Source: Apteryx mantelli (lineage: Eukaryota; Chordata; Aves; Apterygiformes; Apterygidae). Taken from it: a DNA stretch of 64,000 nt. Within the stretch, counting starts at the first letter, position 1; the number at the start of each line of letters is the position of its first letter. The notes under the pieces are model-generated. The model was not told the DNA's origin. It worked only from the letters and a program-made list of their open reading frames with translations, and searched no databases. The stretch spans positions 8,167,501 to 8,231,500 of the forward strand of contig NC_090001.1 of the NCBI RefSeq assembly GCF_036417845.1. Direction: 5' to 3'. Position numbers and translations under genes: made by a program. This document shows, one piece after another, positions 11,993-23,801 of this stretch.

Positions 11993-11994
11993 CT
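11993..11994 (-). other. 3' splice acceptor before OR coding exon
   Basis: On the minus strand a pyrimidine-rich run TGTCTTTTCCTCC is followed by TTGGACAG, then 23 bases to the ATG. The same arrangement occurs at 42,350-42,351 and 57,279-57,280. OR genes commonly have a noncoding 5' exon spliced close to the start, which fits. Confidence 0.55.
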
Positions 11995-12093
11995 GTCCAA
12001 GGAGGAAAAGACAGGGACAAATTAGAGCAGTCTTCTGCGAGACAAACCCTTTGCCTTCCTCACAGAACCTCCCACTTTTCCTCTCTCCTTTAC

Positions 12094-12170
12094 CTTTGTT
12101 CAGTTCCCTGGCTCGAGCTCCGCTTTGTGCTGCCTGAGTGTGCCATGCAGAGCAGGGGCTTCTGCTAACG
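12094..12170 (-). other. candidate noncoding 5' exon of OR gene
   Basis: On the minus strand CAAAG is followed by GTAAAGGAG, a good 5' splice donor (GT at 12,092-12,093). Joined to the acceptor at 11,993 it would give an intron of about 100 bp. A matching donor-like site (GAGAG then GTAATG) precedes the OR pseudogene at 51.5 kb. The upstream end is not defined. Confidence 0.3.
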
Positions 12171-15100
12171 ATTTTCAGAGGAGTCAGTGCTGCTCTGCTG
12201 GGGGGTGTAAATGGAGGAAGGTGACAACCATTTCCAGTTCTTTGGTGGGGATAGGAGGGTGTTGGGCTCCATGAGCTGAGCTAAGGACACTCAGGCCGGT
12301 GACGCAGTGGGAATATTCTCTGTTTAGCAGAAGGAGAGAGGAATATAGCACTTGGACCAACCAATAAACCCCTACAATGGAAGAAAGCTCAGGGGAGATG
12401 GGCAAGGCTGATGTGCCCGTGAAGCTCAGGGGATAAGGTAGGGTGTCACTGACCACAGCTGCTGCACAGAAAGATGACTTTATCTCAACGCAAAAGGGAC
12501 CATGACTGGAAGGTAACCTTGGTTTTAGAGAAACAGCTATGTCAGTTGAGTGGATCAAGTGACTGCAGCCCAACTGAGTGGATCAGCTGGTGTCAATGTT
12601 TATCCCCGAGTCCATCAAAAGAGTGTGAATGTCTCCCTGAGTTAGCCAGACCAGCATGGGGGGGAGTGTATTCATGGCTCAGCCCAACATGGAATATAAA
12701 AACTGAACAACTAACAAAAGAACCTGGCAGAGAGCAATGTGACTGACCTGGTTTCATCACATGTCTTCCTTCCGGGCAACTGGGGATGCCCAGCATTGTG
12801 ATGGTGAGCACAGGATAGAGACCAGTAATGGGTAATAACACTGGTATTGTGATTGAACTGATACTGCAATTGCTCTATTTTGCTAAGTGTAACTCACACT
12901 TGCATTGTGATTTCAGCATATTGCTGTGTCACTCTGCTAAATCAAAAATCCTGTGTAACGTCCAATATCTTCAAAGAAGTAAATCTTGATATTAAACATT
13001 ACACCGTCCATGTGTGGAATAGCTAAAAGAACCTGGTGAGGGAGAATCGGACTCTGACAAGCTCTCCTGCCAGCTGTCTTGGGAAGGGAAGATCCTTGTG
13101 AGGCATTCACCTCCCCCAGCCTTGCCCTCCTGAACACAGGTATCTGAAGCAGCCACAACAGCTCCCATTCTAGCAAGGCAGGCAAAACTCTCACGTGAAG
13201 ACAGCGGGTGCCCGACCCTTTCTGGATGTCTCCGTTCCAGTGCGATAGACCCTCTCCTCACACCAATATACCATCTGCTCATCAGCAGAGACACAGGGGA
13301 CTGACTCAGAGGAAGGTGTCTGCGTCACAGGGACTGACCATCACTTGCCCAAATCCTTCCTCCCATGCTGATTCTCTTTGCAGTTCCCTCTCATTCCCTG
13401 CCCATCTCACTGCCTGGAGCTCTCCCTGCTGGCAGCTCCTTCTCTATCCCAATGTCTTTTCCCTGACGGTGCTCGCAGACCCCATCCCACCCTCTGCATG
13501 CTCTGTTCTGCCCGACAGAAACCTACCGGGACAGGGCGCTGGGCAGAGGCATTGCTGTGCTCAAAGGTCCTGAGGAGCAGGTTAGAAAATCCCTGACAAG
13601 GCCATAAAGGTGATGCTGGTGCTGTCTGTAGGCTGAGGAGGGGTTGAAGGCGTTTGCTGAGCTTTCTCACAGACCTAGTGATCTCTGAGAGGGAAGGGTT
13701 GAGAGTCTCGGTTCCTTCCCAAAGCACAAAACTCTTTCCTGTTTTTCCCCCCTCCCCAAATTAGCGGACTCAAAGCACACAGCCTAGAAGGAAAGCTCCT
13801 TCCCTTTCAAGTATCCCCTGCCTTCACCTTCCTTTTGAAAAGTGCCCTCCACAAATGTCCTCAGGGTGAGCTGGAGCTGTGAGCAGCCCTGACCCACACA
13901 GCACCCTCTCCACAGCACACTCAACCTGCCCTGTCTGGGTCTCTCCTCCCACTCAGAGCTTCTCCCCACAGCGCTGTGGGGAGTTTGCTGGGCAGGCTGA
14001 GTGCTGACCCTCGCAGGCAGCAGACTCACTGCCCGGGGCACACAGCACCCTGGGGTGCAGGAACACTGCTCTGAATTACAGCCCTGGCTAGACCTGTGGC
14101 ACACCCTGGCTTCACACCCATGCAGCTCTCCCTGGCAGAAGGCAGCAGGACACCCCGTCCCTGGCATGCTGTGGTGGGGAATGCCCCCCACACACACACT
14201 CTGGAGAAACCAGGAGAGCAGTCCTTAAGAAAACTCTCTGTTATGGGCTGGGTTTAGAAGACCCCTCCAGCAACAGCAGTAGCATTGCCCTGCAGCCAGA
14301 GGCTTACCGTGCAAAGGGCTGGGAAGATTCCTCCCACAAGGAGCTCTCCTCTGGCCTCACACTCCACACTCCCTTTCACTTCTCTCTCTCTCTAGTCTTA
14401 TCGCATGTCAGCAAGAGCAGGCAGTGCCCAGAGCCCTGCTGCTCTTGACAGGGGAGCTGCTCCTGCAAAGAGTTGTCTCCCAGCAGTGCTGCCACGTTGT
14501 CAGGAGCTCTCTCTGTCCCAGGAGCCTGCCTCTGCTCAGCAACAGTGGTCCAGCTGAAGGAATGAATTTCTCTCTCCCTTGTGCTTCCTCCTCCTGGGAC
14601 ACGGTCACTGAAGTTGCCTGAAATAATCACCTATGGGCCTTTTGTAAAGAATGGAGAGAGACCCATTCCAGTATTGCAATTTGTCTCATCAGAGGATGCT
14701 CATCTAGGACACATGGAAATGTCCCACTCTGGAAGACCCTATTCCCATCTCTTAACTAGGCAGGACACCTAGGAAAGGGGCAAGAAGGGATTTCAATGAT
14801 CCATGGCTCAGGTATTGATTCAGACGCGTCAATCTGTGCTTCTCATGCTGGTTTAGAAGCCCCTGGGATGGAGTGGGATTCAGAGCCCTTCTGGGCACTC
14901 CACAAACACACAGGAGGTGGGATTCCCCTTTCACAACCTGGAGTGTGCAGAACAAAGTTGCTGGCATGCGAGCTCCCTCTCTAAGCTCCCATGAGAATCA
15001 CTGGAGAGGGAGGGCAGTAGCCAGCTGCCCACACACAAACACATGGTGACATCTGAAGCGAGAGAGGTGGTGGAAGGCATATGCCAGTGTCTGCTGGCTC

Positions 15101-15979
15101 TGATGCAGCAACCGTGAGACCCTCGTCATTCTAGAGCATTAGGTGGTGGCCAGGTGGAGAATCTCCTTGGCCATCTGAAATGACATGAGGTGCCTAATAC
15201 TGCCAGAGCTCCACACATTAGGAGGCTGAGGCACAAGCAGATCCCTACACTGCAAGCAGTTCATGTCATTCAGTGCAGGGACTAGATTCCGTGATGCCTG
15301 GGGTGTCAAGCACAACCATATGTCTCCAGCAGATACCACGTGGGACCTGCCTGTGTCCAAACAACTGAATCCCACTTCTGTCTTCAGGTGAAGTCCATGC
15401 CCTCTACATCCAAGTGTGCAGCAGAGAGCTGCACATCACACCAAGGGCTCTACTCATGTCCCTGCATGCTTAACACCTTCTAGCTCTCCTCTCCCGGAAC
15501 CTCTTCCCACTCCCGCATGATATGAACAGGGACTGTGCTAATGATGTCCACAGCATGGCAGGCTGTGCAGGCTCAAGAAATTTTTCAGGGGCACCTTCTC
15601 CTTCCTGGACATCGATTTACCTCCATCAAAGGCGCCAAGGTGCTGCAGAGGCAGCTCAGGCAGCAAACCCCTCTCCTGCCATTCCTGCACAGCCCAGCTC
15701 TTTTTCTCCCTGGCCTTGCACACTGTAGGGCTTGCTCTCTTAGCGGGAACCTCCTTTCACCATTACATATGTTTCACCAGACTGCAGTGCTCTGATGGCA
15801 TGCTACAAGCTCTTCAGCAGTGACTCTTAGGGCAGATGATGGGGGGGATGCCCTCTATGTAAAGGGCCACCTGGGATTTGTGGAGCTCTTCCAAGGGAAG
15901 GACAAGGTGCTGGATGGGAAAAGGTGAGTGAGCATGGGAGTAAGGGTGACCTTGCGATGGGAGTTACAGTTCACCCGAT
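12171..15979. repeat. module spacer upstream of OR gene
   Basis: No coding gene was recognised. It is repeated directly at 57,430-59,970 (up to about 14,670) and inverted at 38,330-42,250. Examples: the stretch around 15,150 (ATCTCCTTGGCCATCTGAAA) is found reversed at 39,100, and ATGAACAGGGACTGTG at 15,522 is found reversed near 38,650. Short ORFs here are not conserved in frame between copies. Confidence 0.6.
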
Positions 15980-16440
15980 CAGGGAAAGGAAGTGGACGCA
16001 GGCTCCTTTAAGCAAGCTGAGGAAGTCTGTGGCACACAGGGCCTGCTGCTTACGGAGGGACTTTAATCCCCCTGGCATGCAGTGGAAGGGCAAAGCACAG
16101 GGTGAAAGCAGTCCAGGAGGTTTCTGCAGGGTGTCACGGACACCTTCTTAGCACAGCTGCCAGATGGGCTAAGAAGGGCGACACTCTCCTGCATCTGGTA
16201 CTCGCAAACAAGGAAGAACTGATCAGCGAGGTGATCATCAGTGGAAGTGATGGCTGCAGGGACCATGAAATAGTGGAGTGTCACATCCTGAAGGCAGGGA
16301 GGAAGGACAGCAGCGGAGTACAGACTCGGGACGTCAGAGGAGCAGACTTTGGCCTCTTTGAGGACTGCTGGGGGATCCCACAGGAGTGAGCTCTGAAGGG
16401 CACAGGAGCTCAGGAAAGCCAGCAGGCCATTAAGAACCAT
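15980..16440 (+). repeat. old CR1 endonuclease remnant, plus strand
   Basis: A decayed CR1 ORF2. The plus-strand ORF 16,102-16,389 shows LVLANKEELISEV and GCRDHEIVE, aligned with [13 protein letters not shown] and GCSDHEMVE of young copies. It stops at 16,440 where a young CR1 fragment begins and resumes at 17,043. This is the inverted partner of the old CR1 at 36.75-38.33 kb. Confidence 0.75.
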
Positions 16441-17042
16441 ATCCTGGGGTGCATGAGGAAGAGTGTTGCCAGCAGGTCGACGGTGGGGATCCTCCCCCTC
16501 TCCTCAGCCCTGCTGAGGCCACAGCTGCAGTACTGTGTCCTGTTCCAGGCTCCCCAGTACAAGAGAGACATGGCACTACTGGAAAGAGTCCAGCGGAGGG
16601 CTACAAAGTTGATGAGGAGCCTGGAGCATCTCTCCTACGAAGAAAGGCTGAGAGAGCTGGGCCTGTTTAGCCTGCAGAAGAGAAGGCTGAGGGGGATCTT
16701 ATCAACGTGTACAAGTATCTGAAGGGAGGGTGTCAAGAGCATGGAGCGAGATTCTTCTCAGTGGTGCCCTGTGACAGGACGCGAGGCAACAGGCACAAAC
16801 TGAAACACAGACGCTTCCATCTGAACATGTGGAAAAACTTTTTCACTGTGAGAGTGACCGAGCACTGGAACAGGTTGCCCAGAGAGGTTGTGGAGTCTCC
16901 TTCTCTGGAGATATTCAAAACCCACCTGGATGTGATCCTGTGCAAGGTGCTCTAGGTGACCCTGCTTGAGCAGGGGGGTTGGACTAGATGATCTCCAGAG
17001 GTCCCTTCCAACCTCAACCATTCTGTGATTCTGTGATTCTGC
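16441..17042 (+). mobile_element. young CR1 3' fragment, plus strand
   Basis: A 5'-truncated CR1 of about 600 bp ending in repeated ATTCTGTG units at 17,021-17,041. It sits inside an older CR1 whose reading continues on both sides. The flanks (GAACCATATCC before, GAACAGCACCC after) look like a worn target-site duplication of about 11 bp. The 3' junction is the same as that of the CR1 at 3,923, in inverted orientation. Confidence 0.9.
16445..16955 (+). pseudogene. CR1 ORF2 C-terminal end
   Basis: Encodes the last part of CR1 ORF2, after the polymerase motifs, with [20 protein letters not shown] and [17 protein letters not shown] at its end and the normal stop at 16,953-16,955. A frameshift near 16,690-16,705 (GGGGGATC where others have GGAGATC) splits it into two frames. 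No catalytic domain is present. Confidence 0.85.
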
Positions 17043-17204
17043 GAACAGCACCCACCAAGCGCAAAGATGGTCCAGACCAATACTCAGTAAAACCAGTAGA
17101 CATCTCAGCACAACAGCTGGACTAAACAGTGCATTATTTTCAAGCAAAGTAGGGTTGGTGTTCGGGAAGCCAAAGCTCCTCTAGGATAGACACTTGCAGG
17201 GGAC
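17043..17204 (+). repeat. old CR1 remnant, resumed after young insertion
   Basis: Continues the old CR1 broken at 16,440. In translation it aligns with the linker after the endonuclease seen on the minus strand at 37.69-37.74 kb. The same 160 bases occur inverted at 3,770-3,922. Confidence 0.7.
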
Positions 17205-17905
17205 GTCAAGGTGTCGCAAAGGAGTGATGCACTTCACTCGCAAGAGGGAAGCAGCACTATGTTTATTGTGGTAAGATAGTGAGTTAACAAATTCTAAGCA
17301 TAAATAAGAATGATTTAATGAGGTTCGATTGGCAAGGTTCACTCAGTTATTGCATGAAGGACAGGGTCGGATACACATGCAACGGAGACCCTCCCGTTGA
17401 GTCACGAGGTTCAAAAAGGACCCCCTTGCTTTCCAAACTCCCTCAGAGAAGAGCCTAGGTGTGGCTGGATCCAGTCCTAGTCTCAGACTTGGTCAAGTGT
17501 TGATGTCTAAGGGATTATGTGCACAATTAATCAGAGATATAACTCAGCAAATTTTTGTGAAGTTTGGCAGTGTTTCAGCATGCTATTAATCGCTTACTGA
17601 GGATCTGTCGCGGGTAAGGAATCTCTCAACCTTGAGGAGGAACCTTGAGAGGCATTCCTGCTCAAGAGGAGGTTCTGCAGTGCAGCCCGCTGCCTTGCAG
17701 GAGAACTCAGTGAGCTCTGGGCTGCCCCCTAGTTATGGGGGTAGGGGGGAGATGATTGACTCATAGTCATATTTGCATGCTAGATGGGCCTTTAGTTGGC
17801 GCATGCTCAATTAGCCCCTGCATACATGCTGTTTACAGGGAGGTCAGGTTGAGGGGGAGAGAGCACACCAGTGGGGGGGAACAGAGCACACCGTCACAGC
17901 ACATT
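17205..17905 (-). mobile_element. solo LTR of an endogenous retrovirus (ERVL-like)
   Basis: On the minus strand the block ends with an AATAAA (plus-strand TTTATT near 17,260), then GCTTCCCTCTTGCGAGTGAA and GCACTCC-type U5 sequence, finishing in ACA at about 17,209. No gag or pol sequence adjoins it, so it is a solo LTR. Assignment to ERVL rests on general resemblance to bird LTRs. The 5' boundary is uncertain and no clear target duplication was found. It lies exactly where the module 1 arm ends. Confidence 0.6.
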
Positions 17906-18519
17906 TGCTCTTTTTCAGCACAATTTGTTTATCTTAAGCACCGCACACCGAGAAACCTTGCTGAGGACTTTGAAAAGCAAAGAGCCTGCTTTGGTGCCCA
18001 AAGGAGGAAGGCTCTCTCCTCTCCCATGTTCTCCTACATCCTGCTTCTACAAAAAGAGGGACCCACTGGAGAAACCAGTCTTGAGGCTCACCAAAGCATC
18101 CCAACGTGTGGCCACGCTTTGCGCTGTTTCAACCCAAAGGACTTTGAGCCTGGTTTTGAAAAATGCCAAGCCCCAACCAACCCCCAAATCCCCGATTCCT
18201 GCATAGATCTGCCCAGTGCAGTGACCTGCCAGTGCAGGGACGCAGAAGTGACTTCTCTAGTTCTCCATTTTAGGTATTTCATTGCCTTTGGCAACATCTG
18301 AAGATGTTCCTCAAGCAGTTATCAGAAAAATTTGGAAAATGCCTGGGATGGAGGGAGGTGACTGCTTTCCAGGATGTGAGGGGAAATCTCTCTGCTCTCT
18401 CCCTGCCTCTGCCATCTCCATGGCAGTGACCTACCGAGCCCCCAGATGACACGAGCTGAGGTCACAATGGGATGTGCTGCCTCACAGGGAGGTCTTCTCG
18501 GTGGCATGGGCGGGGGCCC
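17906..18519. other. unassigned sequence
   Basis: A plus-strand ORF of 181 residues (17,756-18,301) partly overlaps the LTR and shows no recognisable domain. I see no convincing gene here. Confidence 0.35.
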
Positions 18520-19413
18520 TCACCTCCCTGTGAGGCCCAGGTGCTGCTGGGCACTGCTCATGCCCTCCACATAGCTCCCCTTCATAGTGACTCTAGGGCA
18601 AGGAAAGGAGACAGGAGGCAGTGAGGCTGCCTTGTGGCCTCTCACCGAAGGGCAGAGGAGCAGGAGCACATTGGGAAGGAGTTTGGGGTGATGAAACGGG
18701 AAGAGCATCCTTCCTCCATTGCTGGAGAGGCAAGCCGAGGGCAAGGGGATAAGTGACATGGAGGACTGCTGGATGGACACCATCAGCCCACACCACAGTT
18801 CCTTCTTCCCAATGCTCCTGCACCTCTCCACTGAGGGTAAGGTCTTCGGGAGCTCCTTCCTGAGGTGTCGCACAGAGAGTGTTAACTGCAAAAACTGCTG
18901 GGGATCGTGGGTTGTGGTGGTGGCTGCACAGCGCTGGGGGCTGCCACGAGAGTCCTGCCTGAGGGTCCCTCTGGCTCCATGGACAATGTGGCAGCCAGGA
19001 CTCCTGGGTCCTGGCGCTGGGGCTGCCCTGAGCTCCAAGGCTTCTGTGGGGCCAGCTCCATGCCCTTGTGGGTGGGGGGAGGGGGTGGGCAATGCATGGC
19101 CAGGTTTCCCTGCGAGTGGGTCCCCCTTTGGGGTCTGGCTCTGAGAAGAAAGGGGTCCTGTGTCCCAGAGGCTGCGGTGGCCTGCAGCTCCTGTGGGATC
19201 CACAAGAACCTGCTGGAAATGTCCATATACAATAATGAAACCTTCGCCTTGTAATAACCCCAAGTCCTCTGCATGTTTGAGAAAACCTGATCCTTCCCTG
19301 TGGATCCTTTTATGCTTCCGACTCAGCAGAGCATGTTTTGAGCTCAGAGATGCCACCCTGAGATGGCCATAGCCCCTCTCATCCTGCAAACCTCCACACC
19401 CAAAAGACAGCAT
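18520..19413 (-). other. unassigned 297-residue ORF
   Basis: The longest non-transposon ORF outside the receptors. It has no signal peptide, membrane segment or motif I recognise and is rich in Pro, Ser, Gly and Leu. The DNA is GC-rich and other frames are also open, so a chance ORF is likely. It is not part of the duplicated modules. Confidence 0.2.
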
Positions 19414-19439
19414 GTTGGGGAGAGCATCTTGCCAACAGG

Positions 19440-20260
19440 TGGGGGACGCCCACCTGGCTTCTGCCCAGCCCAGCCGAGCACACAGTGAGGGCTGCCAAGC
19501 CCCAGGGCTGCATGAGGAGGGGGATGGGACAGGAGGAGCGAGGGGACATCGCCCTGCCCTGCCCTGGGGGCAGCAGAATGCTGCCCGTCGGCTCCGGCAC
19601 CCCGGCCATCCCTATGGCCCCCTCGCCTGTGCCAGGGCTGCCACAAGCACAGGGCCCAGTGCTGCCCCCCCTACAGCCCCCCATGGCCCCCCGGGCACGG
19701 GGCAGCCAGCATCCCTGCGCGACCCCTGTGGCAGAGCACAGCCCCAGTGGGGCAGCGGCCATGCCCCGGGGCCCTGCACTGCCCAGCCACACGTTGCAGT
19801 TTTGCCACCAGGCCCCGCCACGCCCCAGCCCCACACTGCCGCCCACAACATGGCGCCTGACTGCGGGGGAGGGGGCAGAGCAGGCCGCCAGGGCAGGAGG
19901 GCCCAACGTTGCCATGGCATCGCCCCAGTGCAGCCCTCCTATTGGCTGGCAGGAGGAGGAGGGTGGGGATCGATTTCACTGATGGCTCTGACAGCCAATT
20001 GCAGTCCATCGTGATGGTGCCCTCCTGCTGGGGCGGGGGCAGCGGTGCTGGCCCTGGAGCTGCTTTCCTGCAGGAGCTGCAGCAGGGGCTGGTGGGGCTG
20101 TGAGCAGGGGACAGAGCAACCTGGGCCAGAGCGGGGAGCTGCCCTGCAGCCAGACGTGGCGGCCTGCCCCGAGCAGCTGGCCGGGGCGGCTTGGTGGGGT
20201 TTGGGGGCAGGAACCTTTGGCCCTGTGGTGGGTCTGGTATCCCTGTTAAAGCATTTCCCT
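19440..20260. promoter_or_regulatory. GC-rich island with CCAAT boxes, possible promoter
   Basis: Markedly GC-rich with scattered CpG. It contains ATTGGCTG at 19,940 and CAGCCAAT near 19,993, an opposed pair of CCAAT boxes about 50 bp apart, and AACATGGCGCC near 19,847, which resembles a YY1-type site. No coding exon was recognised next to it, so any transcript would be noncoding or start outside the recognised genes. Confidence 0.3.
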
Positions 20261-21144
20261 GAGCTGCTGCTGCCAGCGCAGCCCCAGGTGCTGCTCAGAG
20301 CTGCGTTTGGGAGGTGCTGGGCAGAGTGTGAGCAGGCTGCTGGTGTCCTCGCGAGGTGCCCTTCCCAATGGTCTCTTCTCTTCTGATAACAGCATTTCCG
20401 AGTGTCTCTGAGAGACGCTGTCCCCGCATGTCATGCCGTGCCTTAGACAGTGTTTTTGCTCCAGGCCTCTCACTTCTCCTCAAGACCCGTGAGCCTGGCA
20501 GCAGCGTGAAGGGTGTTTCCAGAGCAGCTCTGTGTAAGTGTGAGCTGTTTTGCTTGTCAAGGGCCTTGAAAGTTGATGAAGGGCCAGTGCTTGCACTTGC
20601 CGTTGTTATTTCCATCCTCCTAGGTCAGGATGAAGAGTTGCTGAATTGTGGCTCTGCTGGTTTCACCAACTGAGATGCCCTGGCATGAGTCCTTCCCCAT
20701 GTCTCCAATTCTCAGGGCATAAAACAGGAGAATGCTTGTTGTCCTGGATGTGTAGAGGATTTGCTGAGTTTGTTCAGCTTTGGGGAAGGAACTCGACTTC
20801 TGAGTTGTGGGAAGGCTTCTCCCTCTGCCTGGGACATGAGGCCCTGCTGTCTTCAGGTTCATGATCGCTGCTCCCATGCAACCCTCCCGTTAGAAAATGT
20901 TGCCAAGAATTACTTGCAGGCCTTTTCCTAATTCCTAAGTTTTATGGGCTATGTGTAGAGACTAGCTAGGCAAAAGGTAATGTTGTTTTGGGGTCATAAC
21001 TGGTACCTGAGGGGTGTTTTGCTCACTCTGAGCATTGTGAAGCCATGAGGTGAATGAGGGAGGCCGTTCAGGAGCCGGCTCAGCCTTGGGGAAGAGCAGG
21101 GGGAGCTGCAGGAGGCAACAGCCCCATGGTCAGGGTGCGGGCAG
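20261..21144. other. unassigned sequence
   Basis: No gene or known repeat was recognised. ORFs are short and overlap each other. Confidence 0.35.
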
Positions 21145-21860
21145 TGAGGTCACCACTGTCTGTGAGAGCTATGCCAGAAAATCACCAGTGTCAAATCAGT
21201 TCTTTGCAAGTAGCTGGTAGGCCAGCAGGAGGCACATGGCTCAGCTGTTGATGATGAGGTCACTTCTGCCTGAGTACCTGATAGTGCAGGTGGAGGAAGA
21301 AGGCTTGGCTGTTGCTTGTGAGGTCCCTTCTGACTGCTGAACTGATTGGGTAGCAGCCAAGATGTGGCTGGAGAGGTGATTGTGAGGTCATTTCTACCTG
21401 AGTGGTTGATAGGGCAGCAGCAGCAGGTCCATGGCTGGGATGTGTGTTTTTGAGATCATTTCTGCCTGTGCAGCTGATAAGGCAGGATTTGTCTCATGGC
21501 TGGGGAACTTGTAGTGAGGTAATTTCTGTCTTAGAGGCTTCTAGGCCAGTGACAGAGCCATGGCTGTGAAGGTGACTGTGAGGTCACATCTTTCTGAGTG
21601 CCTGCTAGGCCAGCAGCAGGCAGTTAGGCATGGGCGTTGATTGTGAGGTCCCTTTTGTCAGAGTACCTGCTAGGCCAGCAGTAGTTCATGGCTGGGGAAG
21701 TTATTTGGAGGGAACTTGTGTCTCTGAAGCCCATAGGCCAGCAGCAGGCCTGTGGTGGGGGGAATGCACCTGTGAGGTCACCTCTCTCTGAGCAGCTGAT
21801 AGGTGAGGAGAAGACACATGGCTTGGATGTTGGTGGTGAGGTCACTTCTGGGTTTGTTGC
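21145..21860 (+). repeat. 64-bp minisatellite, cluster 1
   Basis: Tandem units opening with TGAGGTCAC or a close variant start at 21145, 21255, 21319, 21383, 21451, 21515, 21579, 21643, 21706, 21773 and 21837, a spacing of 63-68 bp (one gap of 110). Each unit also carries a CTGATAGGCCAGCAGCAGG-like core and CATGGCTG. The units have diverged from one another. A second cluster of the same unit is at 25,355-26,033. Confidence 0.85.
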
Positions 21861-23269
21861 GTGTGCTCAGAGGAGGGATTGACCCCTGCAGAGCTCTACA
21901 GCAGTACAGAAATGCAACTCATTAATCAAGCAGAAATAGGTGTTCCACATCATCTAGCACAAATTTGATTCCACTCCATCATCATGAGTTAGTACTGCTA
22001 CATTTCAAATGTGGATGATGTTCTGTGGTGAACATGGAGATGGAGTTTGACTCTCCACTTTTTGTTAAGCAGAAGCTTGCAGCCTCCTCCCAGTCAGCTA
22101 GGCAGTCCAAGTAGACTTTTGAGGCTGCTAAATGAATGTAGTGCTGGTGTGAGCAGTGGTGTTAGTAATCTCTAATTGCCAGGGTGTGTGTGCTTTAGAA
22201 GTTGCCCCTGTCAAAAGAGCAGGGAGCTTGTGAGATTTTCCTGCAAGGTCTGAATGCTGTGTCTGTCTTTCAGGTGTCCACCTGCTTTTATGACACATTT
22301 GGGACTGTAACACATTAGAGGTCTCTGGTTTTCTGTCCACGTATGCAGTCACTGGAGAATGGGTGCAAAGGCTGTTGGAGGAGGCAGAAGGAATGTCACC
22401 CCCCAAAAGGTTTGGGCCACATTTTCAGAGAGATTTCTTGTTCAGAGAAGTTGAGGCACAAGCGAGAGGCAAGAGCTGGCCTGATCAGCCCCTGTGAGAG
22501 CACTTGTTCTCTGCTTCCTGGAAGTGGGAAGTGAGCAGGTCCCGGGCTGTGAGTGGCTGGTCAGAGGAAGTGCCTGTTGCAAGGCCTAGGAGGGAATGGA
22601 AGGGAATGGAAGGGCTGGAGAGTTGGGCTTTCTGTGTGTTGGGGTGCTTGGGTGTGCCCTGCCTGCTGCCCTGTGTGGTGCTGTGCCATGTGTGTCACTG
22701 ATGCAGAGGCACAGGTTGGCTGCCAGCCCTCTGTGAGGTGCGGGGGTAGCGGCGTGTTCCAGTGCGGGGTGCCCTGTGGTGCAGCCAGGTGGTGGCACCA
22801 GTGTTTTGCTGCTCAGCATGGGAGGAGGTGGCTGGAGAGAGCAGTGCTCTGCTCCCAAGGACCAGCCCGCCATAATGGTGTCCTTCTGGGAGACGTGGGT
22901 GAGGACTGTTGGTGACCATGTTCCCTCCTTGGAGCATCGTGGTGCGAGCCAGGGCTGCTTGCAGTTTGGTGGTTTCTGTCAGCTGAGGTCCAGGCTGACA
23001 GTTTCTGAAGGTCTTGATGCTTCCCTGAGTCTTTGGCATTTTTATCTTCTCCCTCCTTAAAGGCTTTCTGTTGAAGCTGGCCCCTCATTGCATCTTCCCA
23101 TCCCAGATCCTAATCCATTCCAATCCCGAATAGCAGTTTCCTTGAGCCTGCAGTGGAGGAGACATCTGGAGGTGGGGGTGCAACGCCCTGCTCAAGGCAG
23201 GTCCCAGCCTTGAGCCCCTTGGAGCCTTTTCCAGTGAAGTTTTATCTCCAAGCATGGAGATGTGAGAAC
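21861..23269. other. unassigned sequence between minisatellite clusters
   Basis: No coding gene, transposon or RNA gene was recognised. ORFs such as 22,553-22,915 lack any family signature. Confidence 0.35.
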
Positions 23270-23745
23270 CTCTCTGGAACCCTGTGCCACAGTCCGGCCA
23301 CCCTCACGGACAAAAAGATTTGCTCTTAACGTCTAAGAAGAATTTCCCATTATCCAATTTGTCCCTGTTGCCTCTCAGGCTATTAGTATGCACCTTCAAG
23401 GAAATCCGGCTCCATCTTACCTGTGCCCTCCATAAGGGAACTGTGCACAGCAGGAAGATCCCTCTTGGCCTTCTCCTGTCTAGGCTGAGCAAACCCAGGT
23501 CTCCCAGCCTGTCCTTATATGCCCCATGCTCCAGCCCCTGACCATCTTGGTGTCCCTGTGCTGGACTCCCTGCTGTGTATTAGTGCCTTTGCAGAACCGG
23601 AGAGTCCAAACAGGACCCAGTGTACAGACATGGTCTCACCTGTGCCAAAAAGAGGGGTGGAACATCTTGGTGGCCCTGCTGGCTGTGCTCTCACCAATAC
23701 AGCTCAGCATAGAGGGGAGACATTTGCCCCTGACTGTTGAGAATC
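23270..23745 (-). repeat. old CR1 3' fragment
   Basis: On the minus strand this reads as the end of CR1 ORF2. The region about 23,304-23,492 aligns with the stretch from [12 protein letters not shown] to [10 protein letters not shown] of young copies, with many changes. The plus strand has GGCTGAGCAAACCCAGGTCT and CCAGCCTGTCC, the reversed form of the usual CR1 sequence. Confidence 0.65.
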
Positions 23746-23783
23746 TGTAAGGCCAGCAGAACTGACAGTAACACTCCGATTCT

Positions 23784-23801
23784 TTCTTTCTTTCTTTCTA
23801 G
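23784..23801 (+). repeat. (TTTC)n microsatellite
   Basis: Four perfect TTTC units plus partial ones. Confidence 0.8.

Noticed and set aside
18520-19413. 297-residue ORF as a real host gene
   Set aside because: No recognisable family and no splice or promoter support. Listed only as an unassigned ORF of low confidence.
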